DNA from: Zopfochytrium polystomum
Lineage: Eukaryota > Chytridiomycota > Chytridiomycetes > Chytridiales > Chytridiaceae
Length of the DNA stretch: 64,000 nt
Direction: 5' to 3'
NCBI GenBank assembly: GCA_025765615.1
Contig: JAIVFJ010000083.1
Coordinates: 124,001 to 188,000, forward strand
Shown here: one piece after another, positions 45,342 through 55,555 of the stretch
Layout: each line of letters begins with the position of its first letter
How positions within the stretch are numbered: position 1 is the first letter of the stretch
Notes under the pieces: generated by a model
What the model saw: the letters and a program-made list of their open reading frames with translations, nothing else
Told to the model about the DNA's origin: nothing
Databases searched by the model: none
Translations under genes and position numbers: made by a program

Positions 45342-47241
45342 ATGTCCCTAGCTTCATCGTCGACCAAAGCGATGGCAGCAACGGCGTCGTCGGCGGCAAC
45401 CACAGCAACCTCAGCGGCGCTGGCCCCATCGTCTGCTGCCTCCACCGCAACAACAACTACCACTCTGGCGCACCAGCCGCCTCCGCCGCAGGGCATGCTT
45501 GGCCAAACTTTCCTGCAGAACGGAGTCTACGTCGAGCCGGACCAGCCCAACCAGGACGACGACGAAGACGTCGACGACATCGACTCTCGTGATCCAGCAT
45601 ACTTTGGATACTACGCTCAGTTCGTGCATCAGGTGCGGCCGAACACAAGCGCGCACTGGCTCACCCCGGTTCCATGTCACGAAATGAACATCCCATCAAC
45701 CTGATTACTTTCCCGTAGCAAAACATGCTCCAGGACACCGTTCGGACATCGCTCTACCACTCCGCGATAGTTATGAATGGGCCAACAATGTTCCGTGGAA
45801 AAATAGTCGCAGACATTGGAGCCGGGAGCGGTACGCCTATTCTCTTTTTTACTTCAGCTTCACCTGTGTGAACGTCCGATTTTCAGGTATTTTGTCGTAT
45901 TTTGCGGCGGCAGCGGGTGCTGCAAAGGTATACGCGATTGAAGCAAGCGGAATGGCAGCGGTAACGGGACTTATTTGCGATTTCAACGTTGGTTGACAAA
46001 GCCCCGCAACCGCAGCGCATTCAAAAAATGGTCAACTCAACATCGGAGAAAAATGCGTGGATGAGCGGGCGGCTTGAAGTTGTGAAAGGTACAGAGGTTG
46101 CTTGTGCCCGAGCCTGGAAATAAACTGAGGCCTTTCAAATATTCTCCAGGGAAGGTGGAAAACGTTCGAGGAATTCGAGTGGATACTCTTATAAGCGAGC
46201 CGATCGGTGTTTTACTTGTGCATGAGAGGATGATCGAGAGTTATTTGTATGCGCGCGACAATTTTCTAAAGCCTGGTGGATCCATGATTCCGTCAAACGG
46301 TACGATATTCCTTGCACCGGTGAGACTTTAGTATCCAGGGCTCCGAGCTCGTCTCATTCTCTGCAAGTTCACGGACGCAAACCTGTGGACTCAAACCATG
46401 GCGAAAGTTAGATTTTGGGAGCAGCAGAACTTCTACGGGGTTGATTTCAGTCCTCTTGCAAAGGATGCCAAGGATGAAATATTCGCACAGCCCGTCGTGG
46501 GAAACTTTGATCATCGCATATTGCTGGGGCCGCCCTGTAATCATTTCGGTCCGTGTCACACCGGCATTACGTTTTTGGCTATTAACTTGTTTGTCAAGTT
46601 GACTTTTGCACAGTTCAGACGGCTGAACTGCTGGACTTTGTAATCCCAATCAATTGGATCATACCTACCACGGGCCTCGTCCATGGCATCGCTGGATGGT
46701 TCGACATAAACCTTGGAGGCTTGACACTCACAACGTCCCCACAAGCCGAACAAACGCACTGGCAGCAAGTCCGTTTTCTCTTCAAAGGTACCGCCATACA
46801 ACAAGCAACAATATGGTTTCGCTCAGAATAACGAGAAATTTTTAGAGCCTCTAGCCGTGAACGCTTTCGAAAGCGTCAGGGGCTGGATGCGACTTGCAGT
46901 GAACAAAATGAGGTCGTACGACATTATAGCGGAACTGGTTGTCGGAAATGACATGGTTGTGTCCGATACCACCGCACCGTGGGTGAAGCTCGGCCCTCGA
47001 TCCGCTGACAAGGTGCAAGAAAGCGATGCTTTGGATCCCCGGCTCGCTCCGGATGGCGCACGCCGTCGGCGAGGAGCATGGTCTCTGCATGAGCAAACGT
47101 ATTGGTACGTGCCATCACTACTGCAAGTGTTGCAATTGGTTTATTTGACAGACGGAATTTAGGTACACAAATGACGTGCTGAGCCCTGATTTCAACCGAC
47201 CGGAATTGCTGGGGATCTATTCGCCCGATACTAGCAACTAA
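45342..47241 (+). CDS. CARM1/PRMT4-like protein arginine methyltransferase
   Basis: Transfers methyl groups from S-adenosylmethionine to arginines of histones, splicing and RNA-binding proteins. ATG at 45342; an Ala/Thr-rich head, then the acidic DDDEDVDDIDSRDPAYFGYYAQF. Intron 45633-45718; then the motif FGYYAQ...QNMLQDTVRTSLYHSAI, SAM motif I VADIGAGSGILSYFAA, AAKVYAIEAS, and the double-E loop SEPIGVLLVHERMIES with both glutamates. PRMT4-type features follow: VRFWEQQNFYGVDFSPL, DEIFAQPVV, TTGLVHGIAGWFDI and the THW loop variant THWQQVRFLF. It ends with a conserved tail YTNDVLSPDF (TAA 47239-47241). In the double-E loop the usual MGYM reads IGVL, a small departure near the substrate pocket. 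Some middle exon borders are uncertain. Confidence 0.88.
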
Positions 47242-47274
47242 GTGGATTGGTTCTGGGAGGTTTGTTCAGCTTAA

Positions 47275-48891
47275 TCAAGCAGATAGAGAATGGGATGGGA
47301 AGTAGGTGGAATGGAGCGCAACCAACAACACTGTAACTATTGTGGCGGCCACGCATCGTATCCGCGCGATGAGGATGTGCGTGGAAGCCGCAGTTTTCTC
47401 GGATGTCAGTGGCAACTCCGTGTTCCCTTTGGTTCTACCGCTGGGCGCATCTTTGCACGTAAGCCAAAAGTATCGGAGGAGAGCAGTGTTGGCGAGAACC
47501 ATGCCGACCATATTCAGTCGTGAAGTTGGTTTTCGGTAAAAGACTATACTCGCAGTGATTGTGAGGATCCGTTTGAGCACGTTGGCAACCGCGTACTCCA
47601 AGGGCCCCACCAGCCGCAGGTAGGTAAACGCGAGGCTTTGGGCCACGCCCGACAGGGTCGCCGCCGTCGCGAGCTGCTTCAAAGCGTTGCTTTCAAAGCG
47701 GCTGTCGCTGCCCGCCCACGGAGTCCACCAGCACCCGCCCGCAGCCACGACCGGCACGAACAAGACCGCCGCGAGCGCGGACACGGCGGCGAAGCGGTCC
47801 AGCGGGGAGGCGAGGAGGGGAACGGAGACCGACTTGAGGAGCACCGAGCGTGCCGAAGACGCCGAGACAGCGGTCAGGCTGGCGAATAGGGACGCGGTGG
47901 TGAACGACGCGTCCGCGTAGCCGGCTAAAGCGACTCCGACGGGAATGGGAAGGATGGAAACGATGACGTGGAGTGTCGGTGCCCGCCTTGCGAGGACTGA
48001 CGACACGATCAGGGTCGCGAGTGGCTCGGCGGCCTTTGTTCCGTTTTGTTTTTGAGGTTTTGGAGTTCGTGAATGGTTGGAGAGAAGCATCGCGATCCCC
48101 CGCCGACTTTTGGCAAGAACAACACCCCTTTTTACCTTGATGGTGTACGTAAACTCTACGTCGGAGCCCTGCAGGCTCAGGTTTGTCAGGTGGATTGTCG
48201 CCAAGTGCATGGCCGCTCCGGGCAGCAGCTCCCACACGGCGTCCGCGACCGGCGGTGGCGACGAGCTCGCTCCGCTGTAGCCCCCTGCCGGTTGCGACGG
48301 TGATCGTTGCTGCTGTTGGTGCAGCAGCATCAGTTCGCTTCGAGACGAACGCAGCAGCCCCCGATCATGCAGCAGCTCGCTCGGCGTTGCCGCACCGCCT
48401 TCCCCGTCGTCCTGCGGCTCCGCCGCGGCCGCCGTCGCCTCGGTCGCCGTCTCCTCGTCGCCCACGCCGCTGAAGCCGCCGAAGCCGCCATCCACGCGCC
48501 CGGTCGCTCCCGCGGACATCATCCTCACAGCCCCCGCCGCGTAAGACGCCCGCACACGCGCAGCGGCAGCGGCACCCGCCAGCGCCGTGCGCGCTAGGGC
48601 CCGCGCGGCGAGCCAGAAGGCGGGCACGGCCGCCAGCGCCGCGAGCGTGAGAGCGCTGGCGCGGCAGCCGCATAATCCGCCGTGCGGGTCGTCGTTGCTG
48701 TCGTTGTAGTCGGCGGGGGCGGCGGCGTCTTTGTTTGCTGTTCGCAGCGCGGCTGCGGTGCCGAGGAAGGCTTTTGACGAGAGGGTCGAGACGGCGGCGC
48801 TTGCGAGCCATAGGGCAAAGACGCTGGCGGCCAGGATGAACGAAGGGCGCAGCAGGAAGCGCGGGAGGGGTGGTGCGAGGAGGGAGGGCAT
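47275..48891 (-). CDS. TPT/nucleotide-sugar-type membrane transporter (SLC35E-like)
   Basis: Drug/metabolite-transporter superfamily carrier, probably in Golgi or plastid-like compartments of other organisms; substrate unknown. Two exons (48136-48891, 47275-48033) with a 102-nt intron give 504 residues. The N-terminal TM LRPSFILAASVFALWLASA is followed by a long Ala/Gln-rich hydrophilic insert, then the conserved pore segments HLTNLSLQGSDVEFTYTIK|AAEPLATL, SILPIPVGVALAGYADASF, YLRLVGPLEYAVANVLKRIL and IVFYRKPTSRLNM, typical of TPT proteins. The insert of about 150 residues between TM helices is unusual. The intron falls inside the signature SFTYTVKAAEP, as in related genes. It is convergent with PRMT (33 bp apart). 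Confidence 0.8.
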   Translation of the reverse strand: MPSLLAPPLPRFLLRPSFILAASVFALWLASAAVSTLSSKAFLGTAAALRTANKDAAAPADYNDSNDDPHGGLCGCRASALTLAALAAVPAFWLAARALARTALAGAAAAARVRASYAAGAVRMMSAGATGRVDGGFGGFSGVGDEETATEATAAAAEPQDDGEGGAATPSELLHDRGLLRSSRSELMLLHQQQQRSPSQPAGGYSGASSSPPPVADAVWELLPGAAMHLATIHLTNLSLQGSDVEFTYTIKVKRGVVLAKSRRGIAMLLSNHSRTPKPQKQNGTKAAEPLATLIVSSVLARRAPTLHVIVSILPIPVGVALAGYADASFTTASLFASLTAVSASSARSVLLKSVSVPLLASPLDRFAAVSALAAVLFVPVVAAGGCWWTPWAGSDSRFESNALKQLATAATLSGVAQSLAFTYLRLVGPLEYAVANVLKRILTITASIVFYRKPTSRLNMVGMVLANTALLRYFWLTCKDAPSGRTKGNTELPLTSEKTAASTHILIARIRCVAATIVTVLLVALHSTYFPSHSLSA

Positions 48892-49121
48892 GTGGGTGAT
48901 GAGGGTGCAAGGGGAGGAGGGTTTTGGGGACAGGTCGGGAATTGTCGTGCCCAAAAGCAAGCGACCACAATGTTGTTTTTTTTAGTGTTTTTCTTCTTTT
49001 TGATTTGCTTTTTTACATTGGGATCAGCAACCATGTCATTCCGCTTTTTGTTTTCTTTTGTTCTTTCCTCTTTTTTTTTTTTTTTTTTTAGTTTAATCGA
49101 AAAAGAATATACAGCTATCTA

Positions 49122-49675
49122 ATGTCAGATTGGGCTGACGATCGGCCGAGGATGGGCAGCGGCGCCGGCGCCGGCTTCGGCGCTGCTGGCAGCATGGGCA
49201 GCGGCAGCTGGCAGTACAACTCGGTGGCGTCCGCCTCGTCGGTTGCGGAGAGACATCTCAGGAAGTTGGGCTGGCAGCACGGCGACGGCCTCGGGAAGCG
49301 CAAAGGTGTGGGCGGGTTCAACCCCCGTAACACGCCCTTCGACGACTTTTCTGAACATCACCCACCCCTTCCACCGCACCCCTGCCCAACCTCCCCCAGA
49401 CGGAATAAAGCGAGCGCTCTCGGTAACGGTCAAAAACGACACGCGCGGCGTCGGCGTCAACGCGGACGACTTTTCCTTTGCGTGGTGGGACCACGTCTTC
49501 AACAAGGCGTCGTCGGCCATCAAGGTCGACAAGGCCGAGGGCGAGGACGGCGAGGTCAAGGTCGTCGTCGACAAGCAGGCCGCGGCGTCGCAGAAGAAGA
49601 TTTTGTACCGGTCTTTCGTCAAGGGGAGCGCTACGACGTACGTTTTTTGTGTGCTTGCTTTTGTTTTGTTTGCGA

Positions 49676-49706
<31 letters not shown>

Positions 49707-50354
49707 TACCAACGGACCTTACGCCAAACGCACACGGCCTTCGACCGGCATAGGGAGGAAGCGTTGGAAAAGGACTATACGATCAAAATGACGGACGAGG
49801 AGCTTTTCGCGGCGTGCGAAGGTCGAACGGCTCGTAAAGGAGCTCGCGCAGAGCAGCCTGGCAAACTGGCGAGGGCGGAGAAACTGAAAGAGGCGGCCGC
49901 CGCGCTGGAGGCGGCTGAGAAGCTCGGACGGATGGGATCCGATGACGCACCTGCTAAGAAGAAACGGAAGAAGGACAAGACGGCGAAAACGGAAGTTGCC
50001 GTCGTCGCGGAGACGGAGACGCGGGTGACCGAGCCGAGCGAGAAGACGAAGAAAAAGAAGAAGACCAAGACGGTGGAGAACGCGGGCAACGCCGAAGTGG
50101 AATCGACCGCGAGGGACCAGAAGGATTCAAAGGACGATACCAGTTTGGACCAAGCAAAAGAAAAGAAGAAGCGGGAGAAGAAACGCCGGCGAGGGGAAGC
50201 TGTTGACTGCTCCGAGGAGGCGACAAAGACAGTCGATGAGGAAGATGAGGGGGAGAAAAGGCGGAAAACGAAGTCGCCGAAAACGGCCGCGCCTCCAGAT
50301 GATGAAGGGTTGGGCTCGGGCTCAGGAAAGCGAAAAAAGAAGAGTTCCAAATGA
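49122..50354 (+). CDS. GPATCH4-like G-patch nucleolar protein
   Basis: G-patch proteins activate DEAH RNA helicases; GPATCH4 acts in ribosome biogenesis. Exons 49122-49305, 49400-49637 and 49754-50354 close in phase to 340 residues. The G-patch has AERHLRKLGWQHGDGLGKRKDGIKRALSV split by the first intron, then NDTRGVGVNADDFSFAWWDHVFNKA and LYRSFVKG, and the conserved TDEELFAACEGRTARKGAR. The C-terminal third is a Lys/Glu-rich tail (KKKRKKDKTAK, EKKKREKKRRRG) typical of nucleolar proteins. The second intron holds a (TG)n run (49675-49703). A purine-rich coding tail and 50 bp to the COX7A-like stop codon suggest overlapping 3' ends. Confidence 0.88.
49675..49703 (+). repeat. (TG)n microsatellite in GPATCH4-like intron 2
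   Basis: About 14 TG repeats near the 5' side of intron 49638-49753. Such tracts can form Z-DNA and are mutable. Confidence 0.85.
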
Positions 50355-50403
50355 CTCGGTTTATTTTTAAGTTGTTTCCATCGTAAAGAACCGATTCGTC
50401 CCT

Positions 50404-50746
50404 TTACTTCTTGGGACCAACAAAGGTCCAGATCTGGGAGACCGATGAGTAGACAGTCCCGCCGACGCAGAGGCAGGCCCATCCAAAGATGAGGGGGTCG
50501 TACTTGCGACGAACGTAGGTCGGGATGTTCGAGTCTTGCTGTTAATGGAATGGGTGGAACAGGAGTACTTGTCAGAACCGATCGCCACCACAGAGAAAGG
50601 ACGAGAAACCGACCTGCCAGAACCGACGAAGAGCGAGCTCTTTCGCGCGGAAGCTAGACTGCAAAGAGAGAGTCAAATTAGACGTGTACCGCTGTTTGTG
50701 GGACCGCACACACGCTCACCTCGCCAAGAAGGAAAAGAGACCTCAT
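50404..50746 (-). CDS. Cytochrome c oxidase subunit 7A-like small protein
   Basis: Small single-pass subunit at the periphery of respiratory complex IV. Exons 50720-50746, 50614-50658 and 50404-50538 close in phase to 68 residues. The body reads RAKELALRRFWQQDSNIPTY, VRRKYDPLIFGW, then the transmembrane stretch ACLCVGGTVYSSVSQIWTFV and GPKK. It aligns with COX7A as 'K..LFQ.DNGIPVHL...D..LYR......GGT.Y'. A short basic N-terminus could target it to mitochondria. The exons are tiny (nine codons first), so ordinary gene finders may miss it. Call rests on a short alignment recalled from memory. Confidence 0.72.
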
Positions 50747-51339
50747 GATGATTGATTGAAAGAAGGAGTTGGAGATCGATCCGGCTATGTGAGAAACGGA
50801 TGAAATAACAATTACGATGGTCAGAGTGGGCCTCCCTTGGTATGAAAGGGTCGATGAGTGCACGTTGTCGTTCCGGCGACGATCGTCGAGGTGTTCGGGG
50901 TAACGGGTCGCGACGACGCAGTACCGGCGCAACCTTTCCTTCCACGGCCGGTCCACCATGTCTGCTGTTAAGGGGTTGTCCGCCAGCGATAGAGGGGGTC
51001 CATGGCTTTCCCACGAGGCGTAACGCGCAAGATCGGTAGGGAGTGAGGCGTCAATCGAAGGAGGGGGAAGGGGGAGGGAAGTATGGGGGTCGTGCGCTTG
51101 ACGACCGCTCTCTTCCGTACTGTCCCGGCTTCCTCTGCTGAACCAAAACGCCAAAAACGACTCACCCTGACGAGATGTGAGAAAAAAGATCAATTGTGAT
51201 GAGGATGGGATTTTCCCTCAAAAATTCCGTATAAATCCTATCCCCACAACGACCACCACTGGGACAAACACATCATCACCATCCGACCCATACAAGAGGC
51301 TCGCCAGAAGATCGTCAAGCGGATTCTCTTCTGACAGAA
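50747..51339. other. Intergenic region between divergent genes
   Basis: 593 bp between the COX7A-like start and the next plus-strand start. A minus-strand frame up to 171 codons spans it, but it overlaps the COX7A exons and shows no motif. No tRNA or clear promoter box was found. Confidence 0.4.
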
Positions 51340-52442
51340 ATGGCTGCAGCTCAGTCCTCAGCGATGGCACAGCAAGGATCGTCAACAAACAACAGCAACA
51401 GCATTTACGTTACTCATTTGCTGCAAGAAGTCCGCAAAATGCAACCTTCCAACCCGCCCGAGGTGCGAACGAAAGGTGTGTGGAACTCGGTCTCACGAAT
51501 TTCGCTTTCTCTCTTACCCTCCTTCGCAAAATGTTCGCCGTCCCGCCAACTGACTTACCCTTCCCAGCTTGCGCCGAGATAGCCCACATCCTTTACCACG
51601 GCGGCATTCTCGAGCCGGTAGGTAGTTATGGAGCGTTTACATGGTGCTAAACACGTGCGCGCACACTCGCAGTACCTCCTCGCACACCCTAGGATATTCG
51701 TGAACCTCATCACACTCATTCCAAACCGGAGGGAGCCTTTGTCCCTGCGAATGGTATTTCACATTTTGCCGACTTTCCCAGCCCGAGGGGAATTTGTCGC
51801 GTGCCCCGTAAACCGGTGAATGAACCTTTGAGAGTCTAACTTGTTCCTGCCAACACCCGCAACGTCCAAACCAGCAAGCAATACAAACCCTAAGTATCGC
51901 GTGCAGGTCGTCCGACTCAATTCAGCAATATATTTGTCTCCGCGGGGCAGCCGAACTTCTTATGCAGCTGCTTGACGATGATTATGAAGAGATGGTACGC
52001 TTGAGGCCTTTCAAGAAATGTCTCATTTGACGCCTTAACGACGAAAGCCCTTCTTGACTCCTGACTGCCCCATTCCCCCGCACGGGTGCAGCGGAAGTGG
52101 GCGGCGCACTGCCTCCTCTTTCTGATGATCAAAAATGGACGCAAGTACGAAAGCCAGCTCAAGTCTCAAGCCATTCAGGTCGGCTGGTCCTAACCGCTTC
52201 ACGCTCAACTTCCTTTGTCACGATGCAATTGAGGAGCTCCCCCGTTCGCAACTATTTGCTGACTTCCCTATCTCTCTCTGTCTCCGCCCCCCTCGCCTCC
52301 CCCACACCCAATCCGCGGGAATCATTTTGCGGACGCGCGTCGCGTGAGCCAGAACGCGCTGAAGCGCGTGGAGAAGGATGACTGGTGCCACTGGACGTTC
52401 AACGAAGCAACGGAACTGCTGCTTCTAGTTCAGAGCATCTAG
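51340..52442 (+). CDS. Unidentified six-exon protein, helical-repeat-like
   Basis: Not recognised by name. Exons 51340-51475, 51568-51617, 51673-51753, 51926-51994, 52092-52178 and 52353-52442 all use GT-AG and close in phase to 170 residues, which argues for a real gene. The N-terminus is Ser/Asn-rich; then IYVTHLLQEVRKM, ACAEIAHILYHGGILEP, YLLAHPRIFVNLITLIPN, YICLRGAAELLMQLLDDDYE, RKWAAHCLLFLMIKN and NEATELLLLVQSI. The leucine-rich helix pairs, with GAAELLMQLLDDD, look like armadillo/HEAT repeats. No catalytic residues or signal peptide. Expression start is set by the ATG directly before the AAAQSSAM text. Confidence 0.6.
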
Positions 52443-52585
52443 AAGTCGCCCACTTCAGGGGACGACCAAGTCAGGGAGTTCCAGAAGGAATGAAGAAAAA
52501 AGAAGAAAGAGAGGGCCTTCCGTCGAAGACAAAATCAAGCCCGACTATTTTCTTTTATTTATTTTTATTTTTTTTTTTGGTTTTC

Positions 52586-52597
52586 ATGGCACAATGA
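52586..52597 (+). other. Minimal uORF overlapping the bHLH-zip start codon
   Basis: ATG GCA CAA TGA: a three-codon upstream frame whose stop TGA (52595-52597) overlaps the main ATG (52594-52596) as ATGA. Such a layout allows re-initiation at the main start. A T-rich tract precedes it. Confidence 0.5.
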
Positions 52598-55055
52598 CAA
52601 CAATGGAAGGAGGGGCTTTGAGCACTTCCGGCGTCGACCGAGACGCAATCGGCGAGTCGGAGGGCTTCCCAGGCGGCTGCGGCGACGGATCCGAAGGCGC
52701 GGACGCTCCTGATGCTGTAACGACCAGCACCGGCCGGCCTGGCCGAAAGACAGTCGGCGTGGATCCAGCGACCGGGGGCGGCGGCGATCCGTCGTTCGCG
52801 GCCCCCTCCATCCTCGTGCCCGACGGCGGAGCTTGGGGTGAAGGGGACTCGCTGATGCTCGACTCCTTCTCGTTGTTCCTCGACAGCTCCATCAGCAACA
52901 ACAACAGCCATAGCGAGGAAGACTTAACCACCACCACCACCACCACCACCACCAGCAGTGCTACTGGTGTGCAAAGCAACCAGTCCCGTATCTTTGGTGA
53001 TTTCATCAACGCCTCTCCAACGTTTGCTTTGAGAAGTAGCTATCTTCAGCCAGACGATGGTGCGTTCACGGCCTTGATGTCACCCCACCTGGATCTGGGA
53101 GCGCTTGTGGAAGAGGTATGTGCAGTCTCTTCTTGGCGTGACCACACTGTTATGTTACTGATGGCTTCCCCTTGCATGCATCCATCCAAAGAGTTCCTTC
53201 TTCACCCCTATCATTTCCCCCGCCATGACACCAAGCACGGACTTCCAAAGGCTCAACTTGAATCATGTTTTCACCCCTCTCACATCACCAGCCCTTCGTC
53301 CTCGGCATCCCTCAGAGATGATGTCGCTCCCTCCCTCCGGCTCAAAATCGATTGCACGCCGGGACTCAAGGCGAGCGGCTCATTCCAGCACTTCGTCACC
53401 GTATTCTGTCCCCGTTCGGTCCAGCAAGAGCAAGACATCAACGCCCATATTCCGACCTGTCACCTCTGGAATTGTAACCTCCTCACCCCACACTCGACCA
53501 TCCCCATCATCTTCGGGCTCGGCATCCTCCCAGTCGCAGGACGAGCGGACGTCACTGTCCCCGGATCCACCGACGCCAGGAACCCCAGTACCACTTCATT
53601 CGACCTCTTTTACAAAAAGCAGCCCACGGCTTGGACCCACCCCAGCCTTCGCCGTTCCAAGGCCAAAAGGATCGCATCTCCAGGATTCGCTTCTCATGCC
53701 GAGCCCATCCCTTAATCCTGTATCCGTTATTTCTGAGCCGGATTCGATTGCGCTGGCCGAAGGCAGAGCAATTGTTTCATCGATATTCAGCGCTAGCCCA
53801 ACGCTGGGCAGTCAACCCGATCGCATAATATCTGATTTGGGTCAAATTGCTAGCCCTTCGTTCGGCCGCTTGACTGCGACACCACACGCATTTCCACCCT
53901 TGGCAGACGACCTTGCGTTTCTGGACGCGCCAGACACATTTTCGACCCTGTCTCCCGAAGCCGATGGCCCGACCGCCACCAAACCGCCGGACCGACCCTT
54001 CAGCGGCGGAATCACCCCTTTGGCCGGCACCGCCGTCGATGCGTCGCTTGCTCCCGCCACTCCATCTCTTCTGATGAGCATGAAAAAGTCTGAGCTTGCA
54101 GCCATGCTGGCGGCCGATAGTGCGACGGCAAAGAATGCACGGAAATCGGACGAGACGGGCGACGTCGACGGCTCCTCCAAGTCGTCGGAGAGCCGAGCGG
54201 GAACTAAGCAGGTGCCGCTGCTGCCAAAGATAACGCCCGGGAAGGTTCCGTCGTTGACCGACTCGAACAGCGTCACCAGCAGCCCTTCCCTGTCGGGAGT
54301 GTCACCGGCTTTGCTGCCCCAAGGGAGCAAACCGCATTTGACCGGTGAGTTTGCCTCCGGCTCTCGAAGCATCGACGTGCTGATCTCCTTTTCTCTTGTT
54401 TCTGTTCTCGGTGCGACAGGGGGCTCGATCATGGACGCTGCGATGCGGCTTGCAACCAAGAGCAATTACCAAAACATGCTAGAGGGCGACGCCGAGTAAG
54501 ATATTTTCCCTCCTGACTGTGGACTTGTACCTCCTGTCTTGTGCACGTATCTGACTGTAAACCTCTCTCGCCTGTTCATTTCTATGTGTCCGAAGGATGC
54601 TTGGGTTAGATGTTGATCCGGCGATCACAATGGGCTTCCAGCAGAAGAAGTCGACGCACAAGCAGGCCGAGCAGAAGCGACGAGACCTGATGAAAAACTG
54701 CTTCGACGACCTCAAAGCTATTCTACCTCCCTTGTCGGAGAAGAACCCAAGCAAGGTGTACTTGTTGAAGAAATGTGAGACCCGTCCTACGTGGTTTTTC
54801 CCCCCCCTTTTTTCCCACGCCATTTTGGTTTTTTGTTTCTTGTTTGCGTGGTCCATAGTTGCACCACCAGACACGTTCGCTTTCTCTGACCGCCCTTTCA
54901 TTTTTTCTCGCCTTCTCGCGAATTCTACTCCCCCCCTTCCAGCGCACGATTTCATCGAGGAGCTAAAGGAGAAGGAGGACCGGTCGCTCGAGCTAATACG
55001 GCAGCTTCAGAGCGAGATTGACGCCCTCAAGAGCAGAAGACAGCGAAAGCTATGA
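52594..55055 (+). CDS. bHLH leucine-zipper transcription factor, Mondo/MLX-like
   Basis: DNA-binding regulator. Exons 52594-53115, 53192-54344, 54420-54495, 54596-54774 and 54943-55055 close in phase to 680 residues. The first ~600 residues are Ser/Pro/Thr-rich with a Thr9 run and many SP sites, likely an activation region. A short conserved-looking block IFGDFINASPTF with LGALVEE lies near residues 130-175. The C-terminal bHLHZ has basic region STHKQAEQKRRDLMKNCFDD (His, Glu, Arg for E-box binding), LKAILPPLSEKNPSKVYLLKK, then a helix IEELKEKEDRSLELIRQLQS that forms the zipper. The AEQKRR basic motif and long loop match Mondo/ChREBP and MLX. Closest family by motif, though a fungal INO-type factor cannot be excluded. 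Confidence 0.8.
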
Positions 55056-55234
55056 AATGGGGGTTGTGCGCAGCCGGGTTGGTGGGTTGGGCGGTTTCGT
55101 GCGCGAGCAAATGGGATTACAGTACACTTTGGGTTCGATTATTTTTGCTTCCTTTCTTTTCTTTTCTATTTTTTTTTCTTTTTTTTTTTTTCTTTTTTTG
55201 TTTCTCTGTCACGACGAGGGCAAAGAAGCAGCCA

Positions 55235-55420
55235 GAAGGTTCGTGCAAGACCCATGTTTCCTTGCATACCATCCACGTCATTCGGCCCTTTTGTCGTTTT
55301 TATTATGAAGTTCTTTTTTTCTTTTGTTTTCCTTTCTTTTTTTTTCTTTTTTTTTGTTGTTTTTCTTTTTGTTTCTGGGGGATTCGCGGTCCATCTGGCG
55401 CGGCTGCTTTGCTATAAAAG
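55235..55420 (+). promoter_or_regulatory. Heat-shock-type promoter of the Hsp104 gene
   Basis: GAAGGTTC at 55235-55242 is two inverted heat-shock element units (GAA nn TTC), about 315 bp before the start. TATAAAAG at 55413-55420 lies 135 bp before it, followed by a C/A-rich leader with (CA)n (about 55494-55530). Long T runs occupy the gap between. Confidence 0.55.
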
Positions 55421-55555
55421 GGGACGCGGAGACCAGAGCGACCCCCCATCAGCACTCGCACTCACTTCCCCACCCAAGCATAAACACAAAGCACACACAC
55501 ACACACACAGACACACACACACACAAGCACACACACGCACTCTCTCCATCAAGCG

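Noticed and set aside
47290..48600. Plus-strand ORFs over the transporter gene
   Set aside because: Shadows of the GC-rich minus-strand coding sequence; the minus strand carries TPT signature segments.
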